Assembly (NCBI RefSeq): GCF_001189295.1
Contig: NZ_CP012159.1
Coordinates: 5,472,525 to 5,536,524 of the forward strand
Source of the DNA: Chondromyces crocatus
Lineage (GTDB): Bacteria > Myxococcota_A > Polyangia > Polyangiales > Polyangiaceae
Length of the DNA stretch: 64,000 bases
Reading direction: 5' to 3'
Both the position numbers and the translations under genes were made by a program. This document shows, piece after piece, positions 16,795 to 26,046 of this stretch (positions are counted from its first letter, which is position 1; each line of letters begins with the position of its first letter). The notes beneath the pieces are model-generated. The model made no database searches, was not told the origin of the DNA, and saw nothing but the letters and a program-made list of their open reading frames with translations.

Positions 16795-18799
16795 GCGCGA
16801 GCACCCGATCCACATCCACCCCCAGCTTTCCGCTCGCGTCTTCGCCAGCGGCGCGCAGGCGGGCGCCATCGATCAGATCCCGCGCCATGAGCTGCGTCGA
16901 CAGGATGGCGCAGAACGCCATGTCGTCCGTGTTGCTCATCGCCTTGCCGCCGGTCTTCTTGCACTTGGCCACGAGCGCCGCCACGAGCTGAGGCTGCCAC
17001 ACGCCGGCGGCCTGGATCGCCTCGGGCGACAGGCACTCCTCGACGTAGCGCGGCACCTCCGCTCCGAAGAACGGAGCGACCACCGGCGCGCGGTAAGGCT
17101 GTTTCGTCCGCGCCAGCACGCTCGGCGGGAGAATGTCGCGCATCGCCTGCTTGAGCACGTGCTTCTCGTCGAGCACCCGCAGCTTGAGCGCGTCCGGCAG
17201 CGCATCGGCGACGTCCATGACCCGCGGATCGAGGAAGGGGAACCGCCCCTCGACCGAGTTCGCCATCATCATCCGCTCCCCCTGCGACGACAGCAGGTAC
17301 CCCGAGAGCAGGGTCACGATCTCCAGGTACTGCGCGCGGGCGAGCGGCGACCAGCGCATGTAGTCCTCCGGCAGCCGCGCGCGGAGCTGCTCGACCGCCG
17401 CGTCGGCCGCGAGCCCCTCGCGCATCGCTGGATCCAGCATCAGCTTGATGCGCCCCGTCCCATCCCAGCGCGGCCGGTGCGAGTAGAAGGGATCGTCGGT
17501 CTGGCTCAAGTTCCGGCCGAAGAACGCCTTCGCCATCTGCACCTGCGCCACGGGGGAGCGCTGCAGGTAGGGGTAGAGCCGCATCAAGAGCTGCGGCCGG
17601 AACTTGCTCTCGGGGTGGCGCGCCCAGAAGCGCCGCACCCGATCCTCGCGGAAAATGTCGTAGCCCGCGAAGAACTCATCGGCCCCTTCGCCGGTCAGCA
17701 CCACCCGGTAGCCGCTCTTCCGCACCAGGCTCGCCAGGATGAAGAGCGGCGCAGGAGCCGTGCGCAGCAAGGGCGCCTCCGCGTGGTAGACGACCTCGGG
17801 GAACACCTCGGCGATCTGCGGATCCCCGCACCGGATCGCGGCGTGCGCCGTCCCCAGGTGCGCCACCGCGGCTTGCTGGTGCTCGGCCTCGTCGAACTCG
17901 CGGTTGTCGAACTCCACCGAGAAGGTGCGGAGCGGGATCTCGCGGTTCGACGCGATGAGCGAGGCCACGATGGTCGAGTCGAGGCCACCCGAGAGGTAGC
18001 TGCCCACGGGCACGTCCGCGCGCAGCCGGATGGTCGACCCACCCTGGACCGCCTCGCGCACCCCGGCCATGGCCGCCGCCTCGTCCCCGCCTCGGGAAGC
18101 GCCCTTCTCCGGGAAGTCGGGCCGCCATCGGATGCTGACCCGCGGCTCCCCGTGCTGTCCCACGTCCATCACCGCCACCGACCCGGGCGGGAGCTGCTGC
18201 ACCCCCCGGAACGGCGTGAGCGGCGCGATCGGCGCCCAGAAGGTGAGCGCCTCGTCCAGCCCCTCCTTCGAGAAGCCCCGCGGCACCGACGGATCCTGGA
18301 ACAGCGCCTTCACCTCGCTCGCGAAGCGCAGCACCCCCTCGTGGACCGTCCAGAAGAGCGGGTTGATGCCCACCCGATCCCGCGAGAAGAGCGCTCGCTT
18401 CCGCGCGACGTCCCAGAGCACGAACGCCCACTGACCGTTCAGCCGATCCACCATGGCCTCGCCGTATTCGGCGTAGGCGTGGATCAGCACCTCGGTGTCG
18501 CTCTTCGTCCGGAACCGGTGCCCCTTCGCGCTCAGATCCTCGCGCAGCTCGATGTAGTTGAAGATCTCGCCGTTGAAGCAGACCCAGATCGACCCCTCGG
18601 CGTTGGCCATCGGCTGCCAGCCGCCGTCGAGATCGATGATCGACAACCGCGCGTGCGTGAGCGCCACGTGCTGATCACGGTAGATCCCGTAACCGTCAGG
18701 CCCCCGGTGACGGATCGCGCGCGCCATGCGCAGCGCGAGCTCGCGATCGGGAGGTGGAGCATCCGCGCGCACGTTGATGAGGCCAGCAATTCCACACAT
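16787..18799 (-). CDS. asnB: AsnB-type glutamine-hydrolysing amidotransferase
   Basis: 670 residues. It begins MCGIAGL, so the catalytic Cys2 of the class II glutaminase domain is present. The synthetase domain has the PPi-loop SYLSGGLDSTIVASL and the conserved GEGADEFFAGY. The family transfers glutamine-derived ammonia to an acyl-adenylate of a carboxylic acid, classically aspartate. Its start overlaps the stop of the acyl-AMP ligase (TGATG), and the ACP and NadE-like genes lie upstream, so it more likely amidates a special substrate than makes bulk asparagine. That is inference from context. It overlaps the convergent propeller gene by 8 bp. Confidence 0.9.
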   Translation of the reverse strand: MCGIAGLINVRADAPPPDRELALRMARAIRHRGPDGYGIYRDQHVALTHARLSIIDLDGGWQPMANAEGSIWVCFNGEIFNYIELREDLSAKGHRFRTKSDTEVLIHAYAEYGEAMVDRLNGQWAFVLWDVARKRALFSRDRVGINPLFWTVHEGVLRFASEVKALFQDPSVPRGFSKEGLDEALTFWAPIAPLTPFRGVQQLPPGSVAVMDVGQHGEPRVSIRWRPDFPEKGASRGGDEAAAMAGVREAVQGGSTIRLRADVPVGSYLSGGLDSTIVASLIASNREIPLRTFSVEFDNREFDEAEHQQAAVAHLGTAHAAIRCGDPQIAEVFPEVVYHAEAPLLRTAPAPLFILASLVRKSGYRVVLTGEGADEFFAGYDIFREDRVRRFWARHPESKFRPQLLMRLYPYLQRSPVAQVQMAKAFFGRNLSQTDDPFYSHRPRWDGTGRIKLMLDPAMREGLAADAAVEQLRARLPEDYMRWSPLARAQYLEIVTLLSGYLLSSQGERMMMANSVEGRFPFLDPRVMDVADALPDALKLRVLDEKHVLKQAMRDILPPSVLARTKQPYRAPVVAPFFGAEVPRYVEECLSPEAIQAAGVWQPQLVAALVAKCKKTGGKAMSNTDDMAFCAILSTQLMARDLIDGARLRAAGEDASGKLGVDVDRVLAPI

Positions 18800-20433
18800 C
18801 AGACAAGCTCGCTCTTCTTGACCTTGCCGCTCGCCGTCTTCGGCAGAGCATCCACGAACTCGACGAACTTGGGCACGGCGACCTCATCGAGTTCGGCCCG
18901 CACGCGACGCCGGATGTCGTCGGCGCTCACGTCGCCCTCTGCTCCCTTGACCACCGCGACCTTGATCGCCTGACCCAGCACCGGATCCGGCACCCCCACC
19001 GCCGCCACCTCGATCACGCCGGCGATCTTGCAGATCACCGACTCCACCTCCAGGGGGCTGACCTTCTCCCCGCGCGTCTTGATGACGTCGTCCTTGCGCG
19101 CCACGAAGTACAGGTAGCCGCTCTCGTCGGCCTTGAAGAGATCCCCCGTGTGCAGCACGACCTCGCCCGGGATCGGCCCCGGCTTCAGCGCGCGCGCCGT
19201 GGCCTCCGGGTTGCGCCAGTAGCCGCGCATCACGTTCGGACCGCGCACCACGAGCTCTCCCGTCTCTCCGGGCGCGGCGTGGGTCCCGTCCTCACGCTCG
19301 ATCCACAGCTCCTCGTTGGGCATGGCGATCCCGACCGACGCAGGACGATCGAGCGCCACCTCGGGAGGCAGGTAACACACCCGCGTGCACTCGGTCTGCC
19401 CGTACATCGCGAAAAAGCGGACCTGCGGCAGAAGCTCCCGCAGCCGCACCACCTGCGCCGCGGGCAGCCCGTAGGCGGCGTTCGTCATGTAGCGGAGGGC
19501 GCTGAGATCGGCCTTGGCCATGTTCTTCAGCGAGAGCATGGACGCGAAGATCGTCGGGACCCCTGCGAAGCCGGTGACCCGCTCCTCTGCCATGCGCTGC
19601 ACGATGGGCCACGGCATCCCGAACCCCTTCTCCAGCACCACCGTCCCGCCGAAGGTGTGGGTCACGAGGAGCTGGAACAGCCCGTAGGTGTGCGACAGCG
19701 GCAGGACGCAGAGGGTCACGTCGCTGGCCGAGTGATCGAGGTAGGCGCCGATGGCGGCGGCGCTGTTGCGGAGGTTCTGGTGCGTGAGCATCACCCCCTT
19801 GGGCTCGCCGGTGGAGCCGCTCGTCCAGCAGAGCGTGGCGAGATCCAGCTCGATGGCGCGTCGCTCGGGGGCGTGCGCTCCCGCGTTCGACAGCGCCTCG
19901 CCGAGATCCAGTCCGCCGACGAACGCAGGCCCCGGCGCACCGGGCGCGCTCGCCGCCGCCGGACCACCCCCTGCGGCTGGCACCGCTGGAGCGGGGGGCG
20001 TGGGACCCTGGAGGAAGACCGCTGCGGGCCGCGCGGCCTGCGGCAGGCCGTCGAGGGAAGCCAGGCACTCCTGCATGCTCCGGGCGATGATCAAGGCGCG
20101 CGCCTCCGCCAGCGCCAGCACCTGGCCGAGGCGCCGCGGGCGCGTGTTCGTCGGCAGCAGGGAAGGGACCCCGTCGGCGCGGATCGCCCCGTAGTAGCTG
20201 ACGACCGCGTCGACGCCGTTGTCGAGCGCCACCACGACCCGCTCGCCACGGACGACACCCACCTCGCGCAGCGCCGACGCGCAGCGATCGACGAGCGCGT
20301 TCAGCTCACCGTACGAGATCCGGCGCCCCTCGGAGACGAGCGCCAGCCGGTCCGGCGTGGACTCCGCGAACGCGCGGAGCGCATGATCGATGAGGAAGCG
20401 ATCCGACAGCGGATCGCGGATGGCGGTGTGCAC
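18799..20433 (-). CDS. Acyl-AMP ligase (AMP-dependent synthetase, ANL superfamily)
   Basis: 544 residues. The P-loop motif is CWTSGSTGEPKGVMLTH, the A5-type motif is YGQTECTRVCYLPPE, A7 is LHTGDLF, A8 is RKDDVIKTRGEKVSP, and the C-terminal catalytic Lys lies in TASGKVKK. Such enzymes activate a carboxylic acid as the adenylate and load it on CoA or a carrier protein. A discrete ACP gene lies 86 bp upstream, so ACP loading is the likely step. An Ala/Gly/Pro-rich insertion near residues 150-170 is unusual. Closest named groups are exosortase- or exopolysaccharide-associated acyl-CoA ligases; the substrate cannot be inferred. Confidence 0.88.
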   Translation of the reverse strand: MHTAIRDPLSDRFLIDHALRAFAESTPDRLALVSEGRRISYGELNALVDRCASALREVGVVRGERVVVALDNGVDAVVSYYGAIRADGVPSLLPTNTRPRRLGQVLALAEARALIIARSMQECLASLDGLPQAARPAAVFLQGPTPPAPAVPAAGGGPAAASAPGAPGPAFVGGLDLGEALSNAGAHAPERRAIELDLATLCWTSGSTGEPKGVMLTHQNLRNSAAAIGAYLDHSASDVTLCVLPLSHTYGLFQLLVTHTFGGTVVLEKGFGMPWPIVQRMAEERVTGFAGVPTIFASMLSLKNMAKADLSALRYMTNAAYGLPAAQVVRLRELLPQVRFFAMYGQTECTRVCYLPPEVALDRPASVGIAMPNEELWIEREDGTHAAPGETGELVVRGPNVMRGYWRNPEATARALKPGPIPGEVVLHTGDLFKADESGYLYFVARKDDVIKTRGEKVSPLEVESVICKIAGVIEVAAVGVPDPVLGQAIKVAVVKGAEGDVSADDIRRRVRAELDEVAVPKFVEFVDALPKTASGKVKKSELV

Positions 20434-20519
20434 GGCGTTCCCCTCGGGCTCCTCGAGAACGGGGCGGAGCCAGTGCCCGCGGCGCCCACGCTCCGGGATC
20501 GTGGCCCGGTGGGGCGCCT

Positions 20520-20777
20520 CTAGTTGCTCTTCTTCCGCTCGACGTAGGAGATGAGTCGGGCGATGGAGCCGAAATTCTCCGGTACCATTTCTTCGTCGTC
20601 GACCTGGATCCCGAGGTCCGACTCGAAGAACTGGACGATCTCCAGTACGGCCGTCGAGTCGAGGATGCCCTGGTCGAGGAGAGGAACCTCTGCTCCGAGA
20701 TCTGCGGTGGCTCCGCGATATCCGAACGAGGAGACGAGGAAGTTTCGGATCGTGGTTTCAGTGCTCGCGGTGCTCAT
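20520..20777 (-). CDS. Dedicated acyl carrier protein
   Basis: 85 residues, acidic. The phosphopantetheine site is DQGILDSTAVLEIVQFFE, with Ser in DST rather than the DSL of housekeeping ACPs. The window has a second, canonical ACP (30,086-30,334) in the fatty-acid operon, so this one is probably specific to the neighbouring ligase and amidotransferase. Confidence 0.9.
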   Translation of the reverse strand: MSTASTETTIRNFLVSSFGYRGATADLGAEVPLLDQGILDSTAVLEIVQFFESDLGIQVDDEEMVPENFGSIARLISYVERKKSN

Positions 20778-20935
20778 AAAATTCAGCAGTTATGTTTATC
20801 ACTTCGTGGCTTTGTGTGTCGAGCGCTCATGGCCGCGCAGCGCGCCGTGAGACGCGGTGAACGCTGCGTGGCGGAGACGGTCACGCGAGCGAACCGGAGA
20901 ACGCACGCGCGACCGTCGACGTCATCCCGTCGTGG

Positions 20936-21910
20936 TCATCCCTTGACGGGATCTTGCACGAGGTACGGCCGCGCATGCAGGTACTCGGACACGCGGCGCT
21001 TGGCCTCGATGTCCTTGTAGACACGCTCCACCTGCTCGGGCGTGATGCCCACCGCAGGCGCCGTCTCCGCCGCAGGGATGCCGTGGTTGTGCGCGTAGAG
21101 GCACAGATCCATCTTGTCGTGCGGGAGCGAGAAGTAGAACTCGTCCTGGCCCTGGGGCAGCGAGAAGGTGTCGGTCGTCGGAGGACGACGTCGGATCTCC
21201 TCGGGCACCCCGATGTACTCGGCGAGCGCGTAGACCTGCGTCTTGTAGAGGTGCGCGATCGGCTTGAAATCGGCCGCGCCGTCGCCCTGCTTCACGAAGA
21301 AGCCCTGATCGTACTCGAGCAGGTTCGGCGTGCCCGCCACGGCGTAGTTGAGCCGGTCGCCGTGGTAGTACTCCATCATCTTGCGGCAGCGCTGCTTGAA
21401 GTTCGTCGCCGCGACGAGCTGCAGGTAAGCCTTGAGCGGCAGCCGCCGCGTCCTGGGCTCCTCGCCGGGCGGCTGCACCGTCAGCTGCGAGACGTTGAGC
21501 CGATCGCCTTCCAGGATGGAGGGGAGGGTGATCTTGAAGCGCCACCCCTCGACGTACTCCGGGAAGACCATCCGGATGGCGTCGTCCTGGCGGGCATAGC
21601 AGCCGAAGCCGGCGAGCGCCGGGCGGATGCTCTCGACCACTGCCTCGATCCCGAGCTGATCCGCGAGCGTCCTGCCGAGCCGCAGGGCGTCGTCGGAGGT
21701 GTCGCGCTCGGGCATGAAGAGGCCGACCACCTTGTCCTTGCCCAGCGCGCGGGCGCAGAGGGTGACGACCACCGAGCTGTCGATCCCGCCGGAGATACCG
21801 ACCACGGCGCCCCGACGACGGAGCTTCCCGAACACCTGATCCCGGATGGCTTGCTCGATCTCACTCGCCACGGCCGGGGCATCGATCTTGAGGACGTCTC
21901 GCGAAAACAT
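20936..21910 (-). CDS. NadE-like N-type ATP pyrophosphatase (NAD synthase family)
   Basis: 324 residues. The PP-loop is VVGISGGIDSSVVVTL and the later conserved block is QGFFVKQGDGAADFKPIAHL, as in ammonia-dependent NAD synthases. No nitrilase domain is present, so it needs free ammonia or a partner. It is longer than typical NadE (about 275 residues), with an extra stretch around 110-160, and the C-terminus (HNHGIPAAETAPAVGITPEQ) is divergent. It heads a leftward cluster with an ACP, acyl-AMP ligase and AsnB. It may be the housekeeping NAD synthase or a paralogue that amidates a pathway intermediate; context favours the second. Confidence 0.82.
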   Translation of the reverse strand: MFSRDVLKIDAPAVASEIEQAIRDQVFGKLRRRGAVVGISGGIDSSVVVTLCARALGKDKVVGLFMPERDTSDDALRLGRTLADQLGIEAVVESIRPALAGFGCYARQDDAIRMVFPEYVEGWRFKITLPSILEGDRLNVSQLTVQPPGEEPRTRRLPLKAYLQLVAATNFKQRCRKMMEYYHGDRLNYAVAGTPNLLEYDQGFFVKQGDGAADFKPIAHLYKTQVYALAEYIGVPEEIRRRPPTTDTFSLPQGQDEFYFSLPHDKMDLCLYAHNHGIPAAETAPAVGITPEQVERVYKDIEAKRRVSEYLHARPYLVQDPVKG

Positions 21911-22038
21911 GAATGCCTCTACCTCTTCAGCAATCGAGGGAGCCTATCGGAAACCCGGGCGACTGTGAAACCCTCCCGAGCGCTCTCGTGACGCGAGCGC
22001 GTCGGCATCGAAGCGCGACGACGCGCGAGCGCGCCCGA

Positions 22039-22098
22039 GGGCCTGTCTGGACGGTGCCCGGGCGGTCGGGCACCGTCTGCGACGTGCAAGCCAGGCCC
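22039..22098 (+). promoter_or_regulatory. Structured leader upstream of pyrR
   Basis: An 11-bp perfect hairpin, GACGGTGCCCG (22050-22060) with CGGGCACCGTC (22067-22077), is nested inside a second pairing GGGCCTG (22039-22045) with CAGGCCC (22092-22098). Another CGGTCC/GGACCG pairing with an inner CCCC-ACTT-GGGG lies between here and the pyrR start. Such stacked structure fits attenuation, but I do not see the PyrR-binding consensus known from Bacillus. Confidence 0.45.
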
Positions 22099-22151
22099 CT
22101 TCCCGTGGGCACGCGGTCCGGGTTGGCCCCACTTGGGGACCGGTCAGGCAC

Positions 22152-22718
22152 GTGGTAGCCCTGCCGCCGCGTATGGAAGTGATCCTGGATCCGGCAGCGA
22201 TCGGGCGTGGCCTCCGGCGCGTCGCCGGAGAGATCGCAGAGCGGGGCCGCGGGGTGGACGATCTCGCGCTCATCGGCATCCGGCGAGGCGGCGTGCCGCT
22301 GTCGCATCGGCTCGCCGCGTTGCTCCTCGAGATCGAGGGGCACGCTCCGCCCGTCGGCGCGGTGGACATCACCCTCTACCGGGACGACGCCGCCACGGCC
22401 CTCCCGAACCCGCGGATTGGCCCGAGCCACATCCCGTTCCCCGTCGACGGGCGGCGCATCCTCCTCATCGACGATGTCGTCTACACCGGGCGCACCATCC
22501 GCGCCGCGCTCGACGCCGTGCTCGACTACGGGCGGCCGCGGCGCATCGAGCTGCTGGCGCTCGTGGACCGGGGAGGGCGGGAGCTGCCCATCCACCCGGA
22601 TTACGTCGTCCGGAGCGTCGAGGTCGCGAGCGAGCGCAGGGTCGAGGTGATCGAGCGCGACGGTGAGCTGTGGTCGGTGATCTCCCCCGCCGACGGCCCG
22701 GCCACGGTGGGCTCATGA
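22152..22718 (+). CDS. pyrR: PyrR: pyr regulator/uracil phosphoribosyltransferase
   Basis: 188 residues from GTG 22152; ATG 22173 is an alternative that fits the family length better. The PRPP-binding motif is [21 protein letters not shown] (core at 22,450-22,505) and the family signature [14 protein letters not shown] is present. PyrR enzymes convert uracil and PRPP to UMP, and in Gram-positive bacteria bind pyr mRNA leaders. The gene overlaps pyrB at ATGA, so the two are translationally coupled. Confidence 0.92.
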   Translation: MVALPPRMEVILDPAAIGRGLRRVAGEIAERGRGVDDLALIGIRRGGVPLSHRLAALLLEIEGHAPPVGAVDITLYRDDAATALPNPRIGPSHIPFPVDGRRILLIDDVVYTGRTIRAALDAVLDYGRPRRIELLALVDRGGRELPIHPDYVVRSVEVASERRVEVIERDGELWSVISPADGPATVGS

Positions 22719-23665
22719 AGCGGATCTTCCCGCACCGCCACCTGCTCGGGATCGAGGGGCTGACGCGCGACCAGATCCTCGCCTTGCTCGACGCGGCCGA
22801 GTCGTTCTTCGACGTCTCGCGCCGGAGCGTCCGCAAGGTGCCGACGCTGCGCGGCAAGACGATCATCAACCTCTTCTACGAAGCATCGACGCGCACCCGC
22901 ACCTCGTTCGAGCTGGCGGGCAAGCGGCTGAGCGCCGACGTCATCAACATCAGCGCCTCCACGTCGAGCACGGTGAAGGGCGAGAGCCTGCTGGACACGG
23001 TGCAGAACCTGCAGTCGATGCAGCCCGACGTGCTGGTGATCCGGCACAGCGCCTCGGGGGCGCCGCATCACGTCGCGGCGCGCATTCGTGCCGCGGTGGT
23101 GAACGCCGGTGATGGGACGCACGAGCACCCGACGCAGGCGCTGCTCGACGCATTCACCATCCGGCGCAAGAAGGGGGCGTTCGAGGGGCTCACCGTCGCC
23201 ATCTGCGGCGACGTCCTCCACAGCCGGGTGGCGCGCTCCAACGTGCGGTTGCTCAACGCGCTCGGTGCCCGGGTGCGACTCGCCGGTCCCCGCACGCTCC
23301 TGCCGCCGGCGGCCGAGTCGCTCGGTGCGGAGGTCTACCCTCGTCTGGAGCCCGCGCTGGAGGGGGCCGACGTGGTGATGATGCTCCGTGTCCAGCGCGA
23401 GCGCTTGCAGGGCGCCTTCCTGCCCACCAGCCGTGAGTACAGCAGGGCCTTCGGCCTGAACGCCGCGCGGCTCTCGCTGGCGAAACCGGATGCGCTCGTG
23501 ATGCACCCGGGGCCCATGAACCGGGGCGTGGAGATCGATCCCGCGGTGGCCGACGGTCCCCAGAGCGTGATCCTCGACCAGGTCGAGGCCGGGGTCGCCG
23601 TGCGGATGGCCGTGCTCTGGGTGCTCGCTGCCGAGTCGAACGAGCCTCCGCCCGCTGCTGGCTGA
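22715..23665 (+). CDS. pyrB: Aspartate carbamoyltransferase catalytic chain
   Basis: 316 residues. The carbamoyl-phosphate site [15 protein letters not shown] and the downstream [14 protein letters not shown] and [11 protein letters not shown] blocks are all intact. It catalyses carbamoyl phosphate plus aspartate to carbamoyl aspartate, the committed step of pyrimidine synthesis. The ATG at 22715 overlaps the pyrR stop. No pyrC follows in this window, though pyrR-pyrB-pyrC is a frequent order. Confidence 0.97.
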   Translation: MKRIFPHRHLLGIEGLTRDQILALLDAAESFFDVSRRSVRKVPTLRGKTIINLFYEASTRTRTSFELAGKRLSADVINISASTSSTVKGESLLDTVQNLQSMQPDVLVIRHSASGAPHHVAARIRAAVVNAGDGTHEHPTQALLDAFTIRRKKGAFEGLTVAICGDVLHSRVARSNVRLLNALGARVRLAGPRTLLPPAAESLGAEVYPRLEPALEGADVVMMLRVQRERLQGAFLPTSREYSRAFGLNAARLSLAKPDALVMHPGPMNRGVEIDPAVADGPQSVILDQVEAGVAVRMAVLWVLAAESNEPPPAAG

Positions 23666-24471
23666 CGCGCGTGCACCGTCGTGCCGTGAGGAGCAGCGCG
23701 CCGAGCCCGTGGTGGCGAGGGCACGAGCGAATCCCGGCGCGTGGGGTACGTATGCCCTGAGTGGATGTGAAGAGGGCGTCGAGGTGAACCAGGTGTCGGA
23801 GACGGTGTCATTCGGCGGGTTGCCCTCGTGACCTGGTGACGGAGGCGAGCGCCAGGGGTGGGGTCTGCCCCGGGACCAGGTGACGGCGCTCGTGGACGAG
23901 CCCCGGTCTCACGAAACACGTTCGCAGAAGCAGGGACCACCACCCCTTCGACCAGGAGCGGCGCCGGGAGCCGAGCGCAAGAGCTTCGCTGCGATCAGGC
24001 CATGACGGCGTCGCTGGCCGATGTGACCAGGGGGCACGAGCAACCGGAGGGCATCGTGGGAGCTCCGTGGGGTGGCGCTCGAAACATGGTCGCGTCGGCG
24101 GCTGACACGACCATGTTTCGAGCGTGACCAGGTCGCGTCGGCCGCCGACGCGACCATGTTTCGAGCGTGACCAGGTCGCGTCGGCCGCCGATGCGACCTG
24201 GTCACGCTGCAAAAAGGGGCCACCGCCTCTGTGCGCGCAAAAATATGTTTGAGATCATGTGGTTCCAGCGGTCATCGGCGGTGCATCGCTCGTCCCGTGA
24301 GCAAGCCTGGACGGATTTTTGGAACCTGGTGCGCCAGCTCTGGTGCGCCAGCTTGCTGCTTGCTTCGTCTGTCTCACGGATTGGATGTGGGCTTCTTCAC
24401 GCTTTTCGGCCTGGCGTCGCTGCGTGGAGGAGAGCGGGTGCCGCTCGTCGGAGAGGTGGGGCGGCACACTG
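23666..24471. other. 806-bp non-coding region with palindromic repeats
   Basis: Between the 3' ends of pyrB and a convergent membrane-protein gene. No reading frame here has a convincing start and composition. It contains the palindromic cluster at 24077-24207 and a locally AT-richer tract (24211-24260, AAAAATATG) unlike the rest of the window. Looser GACCAGGTGACGG/CGTGACCTGGTGACGG echoes at 23828-23886 suggest the repeat family extends leftward. Confidence 0.6.
24077..24207. repeat. Nested palindromic repeat cluster (REP/BIME-like)
   Basis: A 16-bp perfect inverted repeat, GCTCGAAACATGGTCG (24077-24092) and CGACCATGTTTCGAGC (24108-24123). Two tandem ~42-bp units starting GTGACCAGGTCGCGTCGG follow at 24124 and 24167; the first ends in ACCATGTTTCGAGC, the second in ACCTGGTCACGC. 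The last unit folds alone: GCGTGACCAGGTCGC (24165-24179) with GCGACCTGGTCACGC (24193-24207). Arms are exchanged between the two palindromes. Confidence 0.9.
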
Positions 24472-25800
24472 TCAGTCGGGCTGGTGCAGGACGCGCTGGG
24501 TCCGTTCGAGGAAGTAGTACCGCTCGAAGCCGGCGCGCTGGAACGTGAGCGCGCCAAAGGCGTTGATGGCGATGGCCACGATCCCGAGCGCGTAGAACGG
24601 GGCGCGCAGGCGCCGTCCACTCGCCGCGATCATGGCGAACAGGAAGGGGGCGTAGTCGTTCGAGAACCGGTAGCCGAACTGGACCCAGCCGCTGTTGTGG
24701 TAGAGCAGGTCGAGCAGCGCCAGGGGGCCTGCCGTCGCGGCGAGCGCCCAGAAGAGGGATGACGTGCGTCGCGGCCAGAGGGCCCAGGCGTAGAGGGGCG
24801 TCGTCACCCAGAGCGCGAGGCCGTGCACGTTGATCTGGAACGGTACGCCGTCCACGCCGGTGTAGGGCAGCGACGTGAGCATCACCGCAAGGTTCCGCGG
24901 CAGGTAGTGGTACGAGAACAGGCCCCAGCGCTCGACGCGCGGGCGCCACGCCGTGACGAGGTGGGTGTGCCCGAACTCCATCGGGTCGCCGAAGCGGGCG
25001 TGGTTGTGCCAGAGCAGGAGGGCGAGGATCGCGACGCAGGGCGCAGCGAAGAGTCCGAGCTTCGTGGTGCGGGTGACGAGGTCGCCGCGATCCCGGCTGA
25101 CGCGGTGGAATTCCCAGAGGAAGAACGGCAGCGCGAAGCCGAGCGGGGTGCGCGTGGCGAAGCCGAGGCCGAGCGCGAGGCCGGCGAGCACCGGGTGGGC
25201 GGCGTCGATCGCGCCATAGAGATACACGCAGGCGAGGAGCGCGCCGACCACGTGCGCGGCGAACCAGACCGTGCCCTGCACGGCGGTGAACCAGTAGACG
25301 CTGCCCAGCGCGAAGAAGATCGAGAGCGCGGCGTTCTCCACCTGGGTGCGGCGGGTGCGGGGCGCAAGCTTCTCGAGCGCGAGGAAGAGCACCGCGGGGG
25401 TGAGGCCGGCGAGGACGATGAAGAACCGACCATCCTTCACCAGCTCGGCGCTGCCAGCGAGCTTCACCAGGGGGACGAGGAGGACGGCGGGGAAGGGGGG
25501 GAAGCTGATGAAGTACTTGCCGTCGAAGACTGCAAAATCGTTGTGCCCCGTGTAGGCCGGGGGCTCGCTGCCGAGATCGAGGCGGCCCTCCAGCCAGCTC
25601 TGCGCGAGGAGGGCGAAGTGGTTGAAGGGGGTGTGCGCCGTGAGCTTCGCCTGATCGGCCGACAGAAAGAACACGAGCGCCGTCAGCCCGTAGAGGGCCG
25701 CTGCGGCGACCCAGCGCCATCGAGCGCGCTCGTCCGGAAGAGGCGTGCTGCGCGCGGACGTGGGCGCTTCGGGCGTGGCGACCTGGCGCTTGCCTGTCAT
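24472..25800 (-). CDS. Polytopic membrane protein, GT39/PMT-like
   Basis: 442 residues from ATG 25800. About 10 hydrophobic segments (for example AAALYGLTALVFFLSA, LALWVTTPLYAWALW, PFYALGIVAIAINAFGAL). The early loop reads GSEPPAYTGHNDFAVFDGKYF, with acidic residues placed as in the first periplasmic loop of lipid-linked-sugar glycosyltransferases. I infer a family 39-like glycosyltransferase or related integral membrane protein; no other domain is visible. It stands alone, convergent with pyrB and divergent from yceD. The start could also be a few codons upstream. Confidence 0.72.
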   Translation of the reverse strand: MTGKRQVATPEAPTSARSTPLPDERARWRWVAAAALYGLTALVFFLSADQAKLTAHTPFNHFALLAQSWLEGRLDLGSEPPAYTGHNDFAVFDGKYFISFPPFPAVLLVPLVKLAGSAELVKDGRFFIVLAGLTPAVLFLALEKLAPRTRRTQVENAALSIFFALGSVYWFTAVQGTVWFAAHVVGALLACVYLYGAIDAAHPVLAGLALGLGFATRTPLGFALPFFLWEFHRVSRDRGDLVTRTTKLGLFAAPCVAILALLLWHNHARFGDPMEFGHTHLVTAWRPRVERWGLFSYHYLPRNLAVMLTSLPYTGVDGVPFQINVHGLALWVTTPLYAWALWPRRTSSLFWALAATAGPLALLDLLYHNSGWVQFGYRFSNDYAPFLFAMIAASGRRLRAPFYALGIVAIAINAFGALTFQRAGFERYYFLERTQRVLHQPD

Positions 25801-26046
25801 CGGGACGGGGACGCTACCACGCGCAGCGAGCACGACTGGCGTGTCCGGCGCGTCGGCGTGCCGCCGTACCACCGCGCCGGCGTGCCGCTGTGCCGCCATG
25901 CCGGATAGAGAAGAAGCGGCGAGAGATGCACCTCGGCGGCTCTCTGACGCTTGCGAGCCGCACCACCTCGCGCTAGGCAGTCCTTTCGCATCTCCTGAAC
26001 TGTGCAGGCGGCGTTTGCCGTCGCGCTTCCCAGGAGGCCCGTCACC

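Noticed and set aside
24077-24207. CRISPR array
   Set aside because: Units are palindromic, adjacent and variable in size, with no unique spacers and no cas genes.
26002-26046. Upstream extension of YceD
   Set aside because: ATG 26047 has a good AGGAGG at the right distance; upstream residues look non-coding.
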